Shown here: positions 27,482 to 38,482 of the stretch, in pieces
Layout: every line of letters starts with the position of its first letter
Numbering within the stretch: the stretch's first letter is position 1
Source: Candidatus Mycobacterium wuenschmannii
Lineage (GTDB): Bacteria; Actinomycetota; Actinomycetes; Mycobacteriales; Mycobacteriaceae
Direction of reading: 5' to 3'
Length of the DNA: 64,000 nucleotides
NCBI RefSeq assembly: GCF_030252325.1
Contig: NZ_CP126981.1
Coordinates: forward strand, 1,302,001-1,366,000
Position numbers and translations under genes: made by a program
Notes under the pieces: model-generated
The model's database searches: none
What the model was told of the DNA's origin: nothing
What the model saw: the letters and a program-made list of their open reading frames with translations, nothing else

Positions 27482-28413
27482 GACTTCTCCTCCTGCGCCG
27501 CACGACGGCGCCCGAGCCGCAACTGAATCACGGTCAGCACCAGCAGGATTGCGAACATCACCCAGGCCAGGGCGGAGGCGTATCCGAACTCGAGGAAGGC
27601 GAACGCGTGCTGGAACAGCATGATGCCGAGAACATACGTCGAGGTCTCGGGTCCCCCGTTGCGTCCGGTGAGCACGTAGAACAGGTCGAAAGCCTGAAAC
27701 GCGTGGATGATCGAGATGACCACGACGAACGACACGGCCGACCGGACCAACGGCACCGTGATCGCGAAGAACTGCCGCAACTCACCCGCCCCGTCGAGTC
27801 GGGCGGCCTCATAGAGCGTTTCCGGCACACCTTGCATCGCGGCCAGCAGGATGACGGTGGCAAACGGCACGCTGCGCCACACGCTGACCATGCACAGCGA
27901 CGTCATGGCCCACTTCGGATCCACCAGCCATGGGATCGGGTCGATGCCGACCCAGCCCAGGACGATGTTGAGCAGACCGTTATCGGTGTTGAACACGAAC
28001 TGCCATACGACGGCGATAACGACTGACGACACCGCGAGCGGTACGAAGATGATCGTCCGGAAGATGGCTATGCCCTTGATCTTTCGGTTTAGCACACCGG
28101 CCACCGCGAGGCTGATCAGAACGGTGGGTACGACCGTGCCCACCACGTAGACCACCGTGTTGCGCATGGCGATGCTGAACAGCGGGTCCTGGGTGAACAG
28201 GCTGCGATAGTTCGCCATCCCGACGAATCTGGCCGGGGTGAACACGTCCCAGTTGTGCAGGCTCATGTACAACGAGAAGCCGAGCGGGAACAGCATGAAC
28301 ACGGCCACCGCCGCCAGATTCGGCGCGACGAACAGCCGTCCCGCCCGCGCACGCCGTTTCGACGGGCCGCGACGGCGGGCCACGGGTGCGGCGGCGATGT
28401 CGACGGGAGTCAC
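27472..28413 (-). CDS. sugar ABC transporter permease (UgpA/MalF type, Rv2040c-like)
   Basis: A 313-residue permease starting at GTG 28413, whose GTGA overlaps the stop of the binding-protein gene. A basic N-terminus is followed by six membrane segments (first APNLAAVAVFMLFPLGFSLY). The EAA loop is YEAARLDGAGELRQFFAITV and the last helix is in ALAWVMFAILLVLTVIQ. The long in-frame extension to 29481 lies antisense-shifted over the binding-protein gene and was rejected. Confidence 0.88.
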   Translation of the reverse strand: MTPVDIAAAPVARRRGPSKRRARAGRLFVAPNLAAVAVFMLFPLGFSLYMSLHNWDVFTPARFVGMANYRSLFTQDPLFSIAMRNTVVYVVGTVVPTVLISLAVAGVLNRKIKGIAIFRTIIFVPLAVSSVVIAVVWQFVFNTDNGLLNIVLGWVGIDPIPWLVDPKWAMTSLCMVSVWRSVPFATVILLAAMQGVPETLYEAARLDGAGELRQFFAITVPLVRSAVSFVVVISIIHAFQAFDLFYVLTGRNGGPETSTYVLGIMLFQHAFAFLEFGYASALAWVMFAILLVLTVIQLRLGRRRAAQEEKSWA

Positions 28414-29882
28414 GGCGCTCGCAGCACCTCGTCGACGTGGTGCGACAGTGTGTCGGCCAACGTCGTCGCGGGACGCGCGCCACGCAGCACCGGCCCGAGG
28501 TTGCGATCCAGCAGCGCGGCGATCTTGGGCCAGTCCGGCGTGACGGGCAATCCTTCGGCGTGCCCGGGTCCACCGGTGAGCACGGCAAGGTTGCCGATCC
28601 GGCTGTGCGCCTTGGCAAAACCGGCCGAGTGGATCGCCGATTTGAGCACCGGCACGAATAGCCCGGACTCGGCGATCACGGCCTGCCCCACCGGGCCGGC
28701 GGCGAATTTTACGAACTCCCACGCCTGCTTCTTGCGCGGGCTGCTCGCCGCGATCGCCAGACCCGTGGTGCCGATGTTCGAGTGCACCCCGTGCCCTTTC
28801 GGCCCGAGCGGCAGGGGGGTGATGTCGAAGTCGAGACCCCGCGCGCGGTCCAATGTCTGGTATCGCCAGTGCCCGCCGAGCGCCAGCGCCGCGTGCCCCG
28901 AGGTGAAGAGATCCGTCGTCGCCATCGACTGCGCCTCCGAGGCATTCGGCGCCACTCGGTGCCGGTTGGCCAGATCGGCGTAGAACTGTATGCCCTCGAT
29001 GAACGCCGGGTCGTCGAAGTTGAGGTGCGTCGGGTTGAGGCGCGGATTCGACCACGGCACACCGTTGTTCATCCCGAACAACATCGCCGAGTAGTACGGC
29101 GCCCAGGTGTCGACGAATCCCCACTGCGTGACGCGACCCGAATCGTCCCGCTTGGTCAACGCCTGGGCCGCGTCGAGAAACTCGGCGAAGCTCCACGGCT
29201 CGTCCCAGCGTCCCGGTGGCGGATGCACGCCGCCCTCGGCGAACAGAGTCTTGTTGTAGAACAGGAAGTTTCCCGACCACTGCTCGGGAAACGCGTACTG
29301 CCCGCCGTTGTAGCCGAACGTTTCGTACAACGACGGCACGCTGTCCGCCTTGAGTTCGGTGGCGAACAGTTTGTCGTGCGCCAGCATGGTGTTGAGATCG
29401 AGCAGCACCCCACGCTCGGCCAACCCGGAATAGGTGAATTCCCATGCCATCAGCACGTCCGGGCATTTGCCGCCGGCGCAATATATCGACACGTGCTGCA
29501 GAGCGTCGGGGCCCGACAACAGCGTTCGCACCCTGATGTCGGGATGCCGGCGCTGGAAAGCGTCGACGACCCGCAGTCGGGCGTCGGCCTCCTCAGGGTT
29601 GGCCGCGAAGAAGAACGTCAGCGCGTCGTCATCGGAACTGCACGCGGTGGGCCACAGCGCCATCGACGCGGCACCGAGTGCGCCGGCACCGCGCAACAAT
29701 GCGCGTCGATCGAACGGTCGACCGCGACCAGGGCTGGTGTTCGTGTCGTCTCTCCGGCTTGCTGTGGTGGATGTGGTTCTTTGGTAGTCGATTCGGCTGT
29801 GGTGTTGCTGGGTGGCGGCGACGGGGGTGTCACTGCGGGAAGTAACGCACCTGCCGAATTCCAGTGCCCCGCTTCGCCACAT
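28410..29882 (-). CDS. sugar ABC transporter substrate-binding lipoprotein (Rv2041c-like)
   Basis: A solute-binding protein of the extracellular family 1 type. The export signal has a twin-arginine-like FDRRALLRGAGALGAASMA and ends in a lipobox-like WPTACSS. The body shows VVDAFQRRHPDIRVR, LMAWEFTYSGLAERGVLLDL and AFPEQWSGNFLFYNKTLFAEG, typical sugar-binding segments. The start is uncertain: the only standard start codons before the signal are ATG 29882 and TTG 29888, which put about 60 residues before the twin arginine and overlap the upstream gene by 53 bp. It delivers the ligand to the two permeases. Confidence 0.82.
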   Translation of the reverse strand: MWRSGALEFGRCVTSRSDTPVAATQQHHSRIDYQRTTSTTASRRDDTNTSPGRGRPFDRRALLRGAGALGAASMALWPTACSSDDDALTFFFAANPEEADARLRVVDAFQRRHPDIRVRTLLSGPDALQHVSIYCAGGKCPDVLMAWEFTYSGLAERGVLLDLNTMLAHDKLFATELKADSVPSLYETFGYNGGQYAFPEQWSGNFLFYNKTLFAEGGVHPPPGRWDEPWSFAEFLDAAQALTKRDDSGRVTQWGFVDTWAPYYSAMLFGMNNGVPWSNPRLNPTHLNFDDPAFIEGIQFYADLANRHRVAPNASEAQSMATTDLFTSGHAALALGGHWRYQTLDRARGLDFDITPLPLGPKGHGVHSNIGTTGLAIAASSPRKKQAWEFVKFAAGPVGQAVIAESGLFVPVLKSAIHSAGFAKAHSRIGNLAVLTGGPGHAEGLPVTPDWPKIAALLDRNLGPVLRGARPATTLADTLSHHVDEVLRAP

Positions 29883-30627
29883 CGGCAAACAACACTCCGC
29901 GCTGTTGGCCCGCCACGACCGAAGCCGCGACGGTCGTGCCCGCGGCGATCAGCTTCGTCACCGTCGCGCCGGGACTGCGCGCGATCAACGCCGCGACATC
30001 GGCGGTCTCGTCGTCACCGAAAGTGATTTCCGCACCGGATGACAATGCCTGCAGCGCGGTGAATCTGTCGCCGCGTCCCACGGCGTTCACGAACGTGTCG
30101 ATCAATGTTTTCTGCCGGGGGCCCGCGCGGCGGAAGCCCGCGGCGAATCCGGCCGTGCCGCGCAGGCGCTGATTGCGCAGTAGGCCCCGGGTCAGCGCGA
30201 CGCCGGCGGGCAGCGCCGATGCGCCGTTGCCTAGGAACCGCAGCATCATCGCGGGTAATTCCCAGTACGCGCGCAACGTCGCGATCTTCCAGTCGCCGTC
30301 GACCTGGCGCAGGTCGTAGCGCAGGAACGCCGGAATCCTCATGGTCACAGCCGAACCCATCACCACCTCCAGCTCGAGGTCGCGGATCACCGTTGAGCCA
30401 CGGACGATGTCGAGATCGCGGTGGAAGCCGATCTCGCGCGGGCCGATGAAGGTGTCGTAGAAGCGACCGATCTCGGCACGACCGGTGTGTGGCCACGACC
30501 CCACCGGGTCTTCGACACTGCCGTCGCTGGTGAACAGGCCCACCCACCCGTCGCGATCGTGTGCCGCGGCGGCCGCCGGCGATTGCTCGACCGCAGCCAG
30601 CAATGCCGACGACGTCGCACCCGTCAT
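29830..30627 (-). CDS. NTF2/SnoaL-like protein (Rv2042c-like)
   Basis: A 265-residue protein that looks like two NTF2-type halves. The first has DGWVGLFTSDGSVEDPVGSW and IGRFYDTFIGPREIGFHRDL, as in ketosteroid-isomerase-like proteins; the second contains KTLIDTFVNAVGRGDRFTAL and GAEITFGDDETADVAALIAR. Position and size match Rv2042c of M. tuberculosis, which lies between pncA and the ABC transporter. It overlaps pncA by 4 bp (ATGA), so is translationally coupled. Function unknown. Confidence 0.75.
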   Translation of the reverse strand: MTGATSSALLAAVEQSPAAAAAHDRDGWVGLFTSDGSVEDPVGSWPHTGRAEIGRFYDTFIGPREIGFHRDLDIVRGSTVIRDLELEVVMGSAVTMRIPAFLRYDLRQVDGDWKIATLRAYWELPAMMLRFLGNGASALPAGVALTRGLLRNQRLRGTAGFAAGFRRAGPRQKTLIDTFVNAVGRGDRFTALQALSSGAEITFGDDETADVAALIARSPGATVTKLIAAGTTVAASVVAGQQRGVLFADVAKRGTGIRQVRYFPQ

Positions 30628-31184
30628 CGGCTCATCGCGATCTCGACGCCGACCGCCCGCAGGTCCTCCAGTGCCGCGGCGGTGGATTCCTCCTCGACGC
30701 CGACGGTCAGGTTCACCAGCACCCGGGTGGCCAGGCCTTGACGCGCGGCGTCACGCGCCGTCCAGCGCACACAGTGATCCGTCGCGATGCCCACCACGTC
30801 GACCGCATCGATCCGGCGCTGCCGCAGCCAATCCCCCAGCGACGTACCGCGGTCGTCGCGGCCGCTGAACCCGCTGTATCCGGCGTCGTACGCGCCCTTG
30901 CGGAAGATTGCCTCGAACCGGGCGGGATCGATGTCGGGGTGGAACTGCGCACCGACGCTGTCGGCGCGGCAGTGCGGCGGCCACGACGAGATGTAATCCG
31001 GCTGATCGGAGAAGTGCCCGCCGGGGTCGATGTGCGCATCCTGGGTGGCGATCACGTGGCGGTATCCGGCGCCGTCGGCGAGGTAGTCGCGGATGGCGGC
31101 CGCCAGATCCGCTCCACCGGTCACGGCAACCGGGCCGCCCTCGCAGAAATCTCTCTGAACGTCGACGACGACCAGCGCGCGCAT
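30624..31184 (-). CDS. pncA: nicotinamidase/pyrazinamidase PncA
   Basis: A 186-residue cysteine hydrolase that converts nicotinamide to nicotinate in NAD recycling and activates the prodrug pyrazinamide. The triad is visible: Asp8 in VVDVQRDFCEGG, Lys96 in FRKGAYDAGYSGF and Cys138 in GIATDHCVRWTA. The metal-site residues are in TQDAHIDPGGHFSD and WPPHCRADS (Asp49, His51, His57, His71 numbering), including the His57 that is altered in M. bovis. Length equals M. tuberculosis PncA. First gene of the operon with the Rv2042c-like and ABC genes. Confidence 0.95.
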   Translation of the reverse strand: MRALVVVDVQRDFCEGGPVAVTGGADLAAAIRDYLADGAGYRHVIATQDAHIDPGGHFSDQPDYISSWPPHCRADSVGAQFHPDIDPARFEAIFRKGAYDAGYSGFSGRDDRGTSLGDWLRQRRIDAVDVVGIATDHCVRWTARDAARQGLATRVLVNLTVGVEEESTAAALEDLRAVGVEIAMSR

Positions 31185-31302
31185 GACACCACGTTATCGC
31201 CGACCGGGCCGGTACCCGAGTCACCGCGGGCATTCCGCTGGGTAGGATCGGCAAAGTCGATGCCACTAGCTGCGCGTTGCATCAGGTAGTTCGTCAAACT
31301 AT

Positions 31303-31320
31303 AGTCCAGACACGTGTCCA
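31303..31320. promoter_or_regulatory. candidate TetR operator upstream of the MMP-type cluster
   Basis: The sequence GTCC-AGACAC-GTGTCC-A (31304-31320) has the same three alternating half-sites as the site in front of tetR at 35190-35207, sharing GTCC, GACAC and GTGTCCA. The core GACACGTGTC is a perfect 10-bp palindrome. It lies 76 nt before the glycosyltransferase start and about 120 nt before pncA. Confidence 0.6.
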
Positions 31321-31396
31321 GAAAGTTCGTCGACGCCTCGTCCGGACCTTTCACCGTGCTGATTCTCGGCACCTCAACATCAGATCGGGCGTGAGT

Positions 31397-32668
31397 ATGC
31401 GGATTGCGCTGTTGTCGTATCGCAGCAAGCCGCACTGCGGTGGCCAGGGAGTTTATGTTCGGCACCTCAGCCGAAGCCTGGTCGACCTGGGCCACCACGT
31501 CGAGGTGTTCTCCGGTCAGCCCTACCCCGAGGAGCTCGACCCGCGGGTGGTGCTGACCGAGGTGCCCAGCCTGGACATGTACCGCGAGCCGGACCCCTTC
31601 CGCATCCCGCACCCCCGGGAGATCCGGGACCGCATCGATGTGCTCGAACTGGCCGGCGTGTGGAGCGCGGGCTTTCCCGAACCACGGACCTTCAGCCTGC
31701 GGGCGGCTCGGCTGCTCGCCGGCCGGCGGGATGACTTCGACGTCGTGCACGACAACCAGAGCCTGGGCGTCGGCCTCCTGGACATCGCCGCCGACGTCCT
31801 ACCCGTGGTCGCGACCGTGCACCACCCGATCACCCGTGACCGGCTGGTGGATCTCGCCGCCGCACGTTGGTGGCGCAAACCCTCGGTGCGCCGGTGGTAC
31901 GGATTTCTGGCGATGCAGCAGCGGGTGGCCCGCCGCATCCCCGAGTTGCTCACCGTCTCGTCGTCCTCGGCGACCGACATCATCGCCGATTTCGGCGTAC
32001 ACCCGGATCAGCTGCACGTCGTACCGTTGGGCGTCGACACCGACATGTTCGCGCCGTCCGCGGAACCGCGAATTCCAGGCCGCATCATGGCAATTGCCAG
32101 CGCGGACGTTCCGCTCAAGGGCGTCGGACACCTGCTGCAGGCGATCGCCAAACTCCGCCACCACTACGACCTCGAGCTGCAGCTGGTCGCCAAGCTGGAG
32201 CCGAATGGGCCGACCGAGAAGCTGATCGCCGAGCTCGGCATCTCCGACATCGTGCACATCTCCAGCGGTCTGTCCGACGAGGAATTGGCCCGGCTCTTCG
32301 CTTCTGCCGAAATCGCTTGCATCCCTTCGCTGTACGAAGGTTTCTCATTGCCCGCCGTCGAAGCCATGGCGAGCGGCACGCCGATCGTCGCCAGCCGGGC
32401 CGGCGCGCTGCCCGAGGTCCTGGGTGAGGACGGCCAGTGCGCCAGGCTGGTGCCGCCTGGCGATGTCGCCGAGTTGACCCGGGTGGTGGGCCAGTTGCTG
32501 GACTCCCCGGGCGAGCTCAAACGCCTGGGGGCCGCGGGACGCCGCCGCGCCGTCGAGGTGTTCAGCTGGGAGTCGGTGGCCGCGCAGACGGTGCGCGTGT
32601 ACGAGCAGGCCATCGCACGAACCGGCGTGGCACGTGACCCCAGCCCGGCGGTGGGCGAACTGTGCTGA
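31397..32668 (+). CDS. manT: GT4 glycosyltransferase, probable MMP mannosyltransferase ManT
   Basis: A 423-residue GT-B enzyme starting at ATG 31397 (GTG 31391 possible). MRIALLSYRSKPHCGGQGVY is the acceptor-side loop; the donor-side has EGFSLPAVEAMASGTPIV with the E-x7-E motif of retaining family-4 transferases. Its neighbours, a methyltransferase, a six-hairpin hydrolase and a second methyltransferase, reproduce the four-gene cluster described for methylmannose polysaccharide synthesis in rapid growers, where ManT adds alpha-(1-4)-linked mannose from GDP-mannose. That role is inferred from this context. Its 3' end overlaps the next gene by 7 bp. Confidence 0.75.
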   Translation: MRIALLSYRSKPHCGGQGVYVRHLSRSLVDLGHHVEVFSGQPYPEELDPRVVLTEVPSLDMYREPDPFRIPHPREIRDRIDVLELAGVWSAGFPEPRTFSLRAARLLAGRRDDFDVVHDNQSLGVGLLDIAADVLPVVATVHHPITRDRLVDLAAARWWRKPSVRRWYGFLAMQQRVARRIPELLTVSSSSATDIIADFGVHPDQLHVVPLGVDTDMFAPSAEPRIPGRIMAIASADVPLKGVGHLLQAIAKLRHHYDLELQLVAKLEPNGPTEKLIAELGISDIVHISSGLSDEELARLFASAEIACIPSLYEGFSLPAVEAMASGTPIVASRAGALPEVLGEDGQCARLVPPGDVAELTRVVGQLLDSPGELKRLGAAGRRRAVEVFSWESVAAQTVRVYEQAIARTGVARDPSPAVGELC

Positions 32669-33379
32669 CCGTCGATTTCGACCGGCTCCACATCGGCCCG
32701 GGCAGCAAGGTCATCGACGTCGGCTGCGGCGCCGGACGGCACAGCTTCGAGGCGTACCGGCGCGGCGCTGACATCGTCGCGTTCGATCAGAATGCCGGGG
32801 AGATCAGCGATGTCGGCACGATGTTCCGCGGCATGGCGGACGCGGGCGAGGCACCCGAATCCGCCCGCGCGGAGGCCGTCACCGGCGACGCGCGGGCGCT
32901 GCCCTATCCGGATGAGACCTTCGACTGCGTCATCGCCTCCGAAATTCTCGAGCACATTCCGGCCGACGACGCCGTGATCTCCGAGTTGATCCGGGTGCTG
33001 AAAGTGGGCGGGCAGCTGGCCGTCTCGGTGCCGCGGTGGCTCCCCGAACAGCTGTGCTGGCTGCTGTCCGACGACTACCACAGCAACGAGGGTGGCCACA
33101 TCCGCATCTACCGCGCCAACGAGCTGCGCGGCAAGATCGCCGATCGGGGAATGGACTTCACCCACGCGCATCACTCGCATGCGCTGCACTCACCGTTCTG
33201 GTGGCTGAAATGCGCTGTGGGCGTGGACAAGCCGGATCACCCCGCAGTCACCGCCTACCACAAGCTGCTGGTATGGGACATGATGCGGCGCCCGCTGCTG
33301 ACCCGAGTCGCCGAGTCGGCGCTGAACCCGCTGATCGGCAAGAGCGTCGCGCTGTACTTCGAGAAACCGGTACCCGCCG

Positions 33380-33393
<14 letters not shown>
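32662..33393 (+). CDS. SAM-dependent methyltransferase, candidate MMP 3-O-methyltransferase
   Basis: A 243-residue class I methyltransferase from GTG 32662: motif I VIDVGCGAGRHSFEA, strand 2 end IVAFDQN, motif GDARALPYPDETFDCVIASE and LIRVLKVGGQLAVSVPRW. The C-terminal half has FTHAHHSHALHSPFWWLKCA, a His-rich loop that may line the acceptor site. By position in the MMP-type cluster it is the candidate for methylating mannose at O-3; this is inference, as the motifs alone only show SAM binding. Overlaps the genes on both sides by 7 and 14 bp, so the three plus-strand genes form one operon. Confidence 0.65.
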
Positions 33394-35783
<2,390 letters not shown>

Positions 35784-35815
35784 CCACTCGACGCGGGCTG
35801 GCATGATCAACGCCC

Positions 35816-36328
35816 ATGGACGTCGTCGACCATCCCGAACGCGATCAGGCGTGGGACACCACGGCGCGATCGGAGACCGAAACCCAACGCTTGGACCGCA
35901 ATTGGCTCAGCCTGCTGCAGGAGTTGCGGGTCGTCCAGACCGGCGTTCAGTTGCTCACCGGCTTCTTGTTGACGCTTCCGTTTCAGCCCCGCTTCGACGG
36001 CCTGAACACCACCATGCGCGCGATCTACCTGGCGACGGTGGGGTGCTCGGTGGGCGCGACGGTATTGTTGGAGGCCCCGGTCGGGATGCACCGGCTTCTG
36101 TTTCGACGCCATCGCACCCAGTTCCTCGTATCGGCGGCGCACCGGTTTGCCTACTCCGGCCTGCTGTTGATGGGTCTAGCGCTGACCGGCGTCACGGTGA
36201 TCATCTTCGGCGCAGTCGCCGGACCCACCGCGAGCGTTGTCGCCGGATCCTGCGCGATCGCCGCACAACTCGGCTTCTGGGTGCTGCTGCCCATGTGGGT
36301 GCGCCGCGCCGCGCCGCCGCCCGACTGA
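35816..36328 (+). CDS. DUF6328 family membrane protein
   Basis: A 170-residue protein with a polar N-terminus (RNWLSLLQELRVVQTGVQLL opens the conserved part) and four membrane segments: TGVQLLTGFLLTLPF, AIYLATVGCSVGATVLL, FAYSGLLLMGLALTGVTVII and IAAQLGFWVLLPMWV. The EL-R-Q-TG-Q-L pattern followed by the LPFQPRF loop is the DUF6328 signature common in actinobacteria. Function unknown. It follows tetR by 32 nt on the same strand. Confidence 0.75.
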   Translation: MDVVDHPERDQAWDTTARSETETQRLDRNWLSLLQELRVVQTGVQLLTGFLLTLPFQPRFDGLNTTMRAIYLATVGCSVGATVLLEAPVGMHRLLFRRHRTQFLVSAAHRFAYSGLLLMGLALTGVTVIIFGAVAGPTASVVAGSCAIAAQLGFWVLLPMWVRRAAPPPD

Positions 36329-36395
36329 TCCCGGCACACCGATGCGAGTTTGCCCGCGCGGTTTGCATCGCGGACAACGTGGGAACACCCCCGCC

Positions 36396-37433
36396 ATGTT
36401 GATTCGGCGAATCGCTCGTCCCCTGCTGTCTGCAGCATTCATCGGCCAAGGTGTCGAGGCGCTGCGCAACCCCGCGGTCACGCTCGAGGCGACGGAGCCC
36501 ACCGTCGCGGCGCTGCGTCAGCTGCCCGAGCCCTACGGCGACAAGGTGCCGTCCAACCCCGAGACGGCCGCCCGGATCAACGCTGCCGTTCAGGTCGCCG
36601 GCGGGGTGCTGCTGGCCACCGGCAAGGCTCCTCGAATCGCCTCCGCCGCACTGGCATTCACGGTGATCCCGGGAAGCCTTGGCGGACACTTGTTCTGGAC
36701 CGAAAGCGATCCGCAGCGCAAGGCGCAGAAGCGGCGCGACCTGCTGACCGATCTGAGCCTGCTGGGTGGACTCATCATCGCCGCGGCCGACACAGCCGGT
36801 AAGCCATCGTTGGGATGGCGCGGAAGGCAAGCGGCGGAACGACTTTCTTCCGCACTCCCCCTGACGGGCTCGGACGACTCGTTGCTCGACTCCGAGCTCG
36901 CCGAACGCATCGCGCAAGGCCTGCACGCGGGGGCCGAGCGCAGTCGCGAACTCGCCAGCGCCGCCGCCGAACGCAGCGCGCCAGTCGTCGAGGCGGCCCG
37001 CAAGCGAGGCGAAGAACTCGCGCACGACGCCGCCAAGAAGAGCAAGCCCGTGGTGAAGAAGGCGCGCAAGAAGGCACGCAAGCGCGGTGCCGAACTCGCC
37101 GAGACGGTGCGCGAACGTGGTGCCGACCTGGCCGAGACCGCCCGTGATCGCGGTAGCGAATGGGCGCATGATGCCGCCAAGAAGAGCAAGCCCGTCGTGA
37201 AAAAGGCGCGCAAACGCGGCGCTGAACTCGCCGACGTCGCCCGCGACCGGGGCAGCGAGTGGGCCGACATCGCCTGGGACCGCGGCAGTGAATGGGCGGA
37301 GATTGCACGGGACCGGGGCAGCGAGCTGAGCGAGCGCGCCTACGAACGCGGCAGTGAGCTAGCGGAACTGGCCCGCGATCGCGGCGAGGAGCTGGCCCAC
37401 CGCGGGCGGGCCACAGCGCGCCACTGGCACTGA
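36396..37433 (+). CDS. DoxX-like membrane protein with C-terminal 11-residue repeat tail
   Basis: A 345-residue protein from ATG 36396. Residues 1-145 are a DoxX-type membrane domain (RRIARPLLSAAFIGQGVEAL, VQVAGGVLLATGKAPRI, FTVIPGSLGGHLFW, LLTDLSLLGGLIIAAADTAG). From about residue 180 the protein turns into a charged helical tail with the element AAKKSKPVVKKARK twice and at least seven near-repeats of the 11-residue unit [AS]E[LW]A-x-x-A-x-[DE]RG. Such 11-residue periodicity forms amphipathic helices. The longer ORF from 36237 overlaps the DUF6328 gene and was rejected. Function of the tail unknown. Confidence 0.75.
   Translation: MLIRRIARPLLSAAFIGQGVEALRNPAVTLEATEPTVAALRQLPEPYGDKVPSNPETAARINAAVQVAGGVLLATGKAPRIASAALAFTVIPGSLGGHLFWTESDPQRKAQKRRDLLTDLSLLGGLIIAAADTAGKPSLGWRGRQAAERLSSALPLTGSDDSLLDSELAERIAQGLHAGAERSRELASAAAERSAPVVEAARKRGEELAHDAAKKSKPVVKKARKKARKRGAELAETVRERGADLAETARDRGSEWAHDAAKKSKPVVKKARKRGAELADVARDRGSEWADIAWDRGSEWAEIARDRGSELSERAYERGSELAELARDRGEELAHRGRATARHWH
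37089..37410 (+). repeat. 33-bp coding repeats (11-residue protein repeat)
   Basis: The 3' part of the DoxX-like gene is built from degenerate 33-bp units encoding AELAETVRERG, ADLAETARDRG, AELADVARDRG, SEWADIAWDRG, SEWAEIARDRG, SELSERAYERG and SELAELARDRG, interrupted once by a KSKPVVKKARKRG block that also occurs before the first unit. Unit number may vary between strains. Confidence 0.75.
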
Positions 37434-37497
37434 TCAGACCGTCGACGGAGCTTTTTGGCGCGGGTACATTGGCGGCCACCGCCGCTAGGAGCCCCGC

Positions 37498-37974
37498 ATG
37501 ACATCAGCTGACTTCGACCCGAGTTACGGATACGCGCCGCACGGTCCGAGCGGTCGGCCCGGCGGCCTGGGCACGCGGTTCTTCGCGCGGCTGATCGACG
37601 GCATCCTGGTCAACGTCGTGGTGTTTCTGGTGTCGCTGTTCCTGTTCGACCAGGACTACTGGTGGCTGGTCACCGGGTTGTTCTCCGGCGTTCTGATGTT
37701 CGGCTATTTCGTCTTGTTCGAAGTCAGTCAGGGCGCCAGCCCGGGCAAGCGCCTGCTGGGTCTGAGCGTGCATGGTCCCGGCGGATCGCCGCGACCCACT
37801 GCCGGGCAGTCGGCCATCCGCAACTCGTTCACGCTGCTGTCGGTGGTGCCCTACCTGGGTCCGCTGCTGGCGTTCATCGCCTACATCGTGATCGCGGTGA
37901 CGATCAGCGGCAGCCCCACCAAGCAGGGCAAGCACGACGAGTTGGCCGGCGGCACACAGGTGCTCAAGGTCTAG
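37498..37974 (+). CDS. RDD family membrane protein
   Basis: A 158-residue membrane protein. The RDD signature is present as GTRFFARLIDGILVNVVVFL in the first helix (Arg-x5-Asp-type positions), then YFVLFEVSQGASPGKRLLGL and the late helix FIAYIVIAVTISGSP with HDELAGGTQVLKV at the end, as in many mycobacterial RDD proteins. RDD proteins are of poorly known function, some linked to ion or drug exchange. ATG 37498 follows TAGGAGCC. Overlaps the convergent gluconokinase gene by 11 bp. Confidence 0.8.
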   Translation: MTSADFDPSYGYAPHGPSGRPGGLGTRFFARLIDGILVNVVVFLVSLFLFDQDYWWLVTGLFSGVLMFGYFVLFEVSQGASPGKRLLGLSVHGPGGSPRPTAGQSAIRNSFTLLSVVPYLGPLLAFIAYIVIAVTISGSPTKQGKHDELAGGTQVLKV

Positions 37975-38482
37975 CGGACAGGTACCGCACGAATGCGTCG
38001 ACGATCGTGTCGACGCTCTGTGCGATGTCGACGGCCATGCCCCGTTCGCCGGGCTGCAGGGGCTCGAGCGCGTCGTACTGGGACCGCACCAACGACGAGG
38101 GCATGAAGTGACCGGGCCGGTCTGCTTGCCGGCGGCCGACGATGTCGGGCGGACCGGTGAGATGCAGGAATTCGACAGTCGTTCGGTACGAACGCAATTG
38201 GTCCCGATACCGGCGCTTGAGCGCCGAGCAGCTCATCACCCCGCTGTCGTGATCGGCCAGCCACCGCCCCACCGCGGCCAGCCAGGGCCGACGGTCGTCG
38301 TCGTCGAGTGGCGTGCCCGCGGACATTTTCGCGACGTTGGTCGCCGGGTGCAGCGTGTCGGCGTCCGCGAACGGAATGTCGAGGCGACGGGCCAGCGCCG
38401 CCCCGACGCTTGACTTGCCCGACCCCGACACACCCATCACCACGATCGATGTGCCTGGCGGAGAGCGCTTTTCGTCAGGCAC
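37964..38482 (-). CDS. gluconokinase
   Basis: A 172-residue P-loop kinase of the GntK/IdnK family: Walker A VVMGVSGSGKSSVGAALARR, then FADADTLHPATNVAKMSAGTPLDDDDRRPWL, which carries the gluconate-site residues, and SALKRRYRDQLR. It phosphorylates D-gluconate to 6-phosphogluconate. GTG 38482 was chosen: its GTGCCTGA overlaps the stop of the upstream gene, and the in-frame extension to 38518 lies within that gene. Last gene of the long minus-strand run from pks12. Confidence 0.88.
   Translation of the reverse strand: MPDEKRSPPGTSIVVMGVSGSGKSSVGAALARRLDIPFADADTLHPATNVAKMSAGTPLDDDDRRPWLAAVGRWLADHDSGVMSCSALKRRYRDQLRSYRTTVEFLHLTGPPDIVGRRQADRPGHFMPSSLVRSQYDALEPLQPGERGMAVDIAQSVDTIVDAFVRYLSARP

Noticed and set aside
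28782..30026. 414-residue plus-strand frame over the binding-protein gene
   Set aside because: Antisense shadow with no start signal; the minus-strand genes are syntenic with Rv2041c-Rv2042c.
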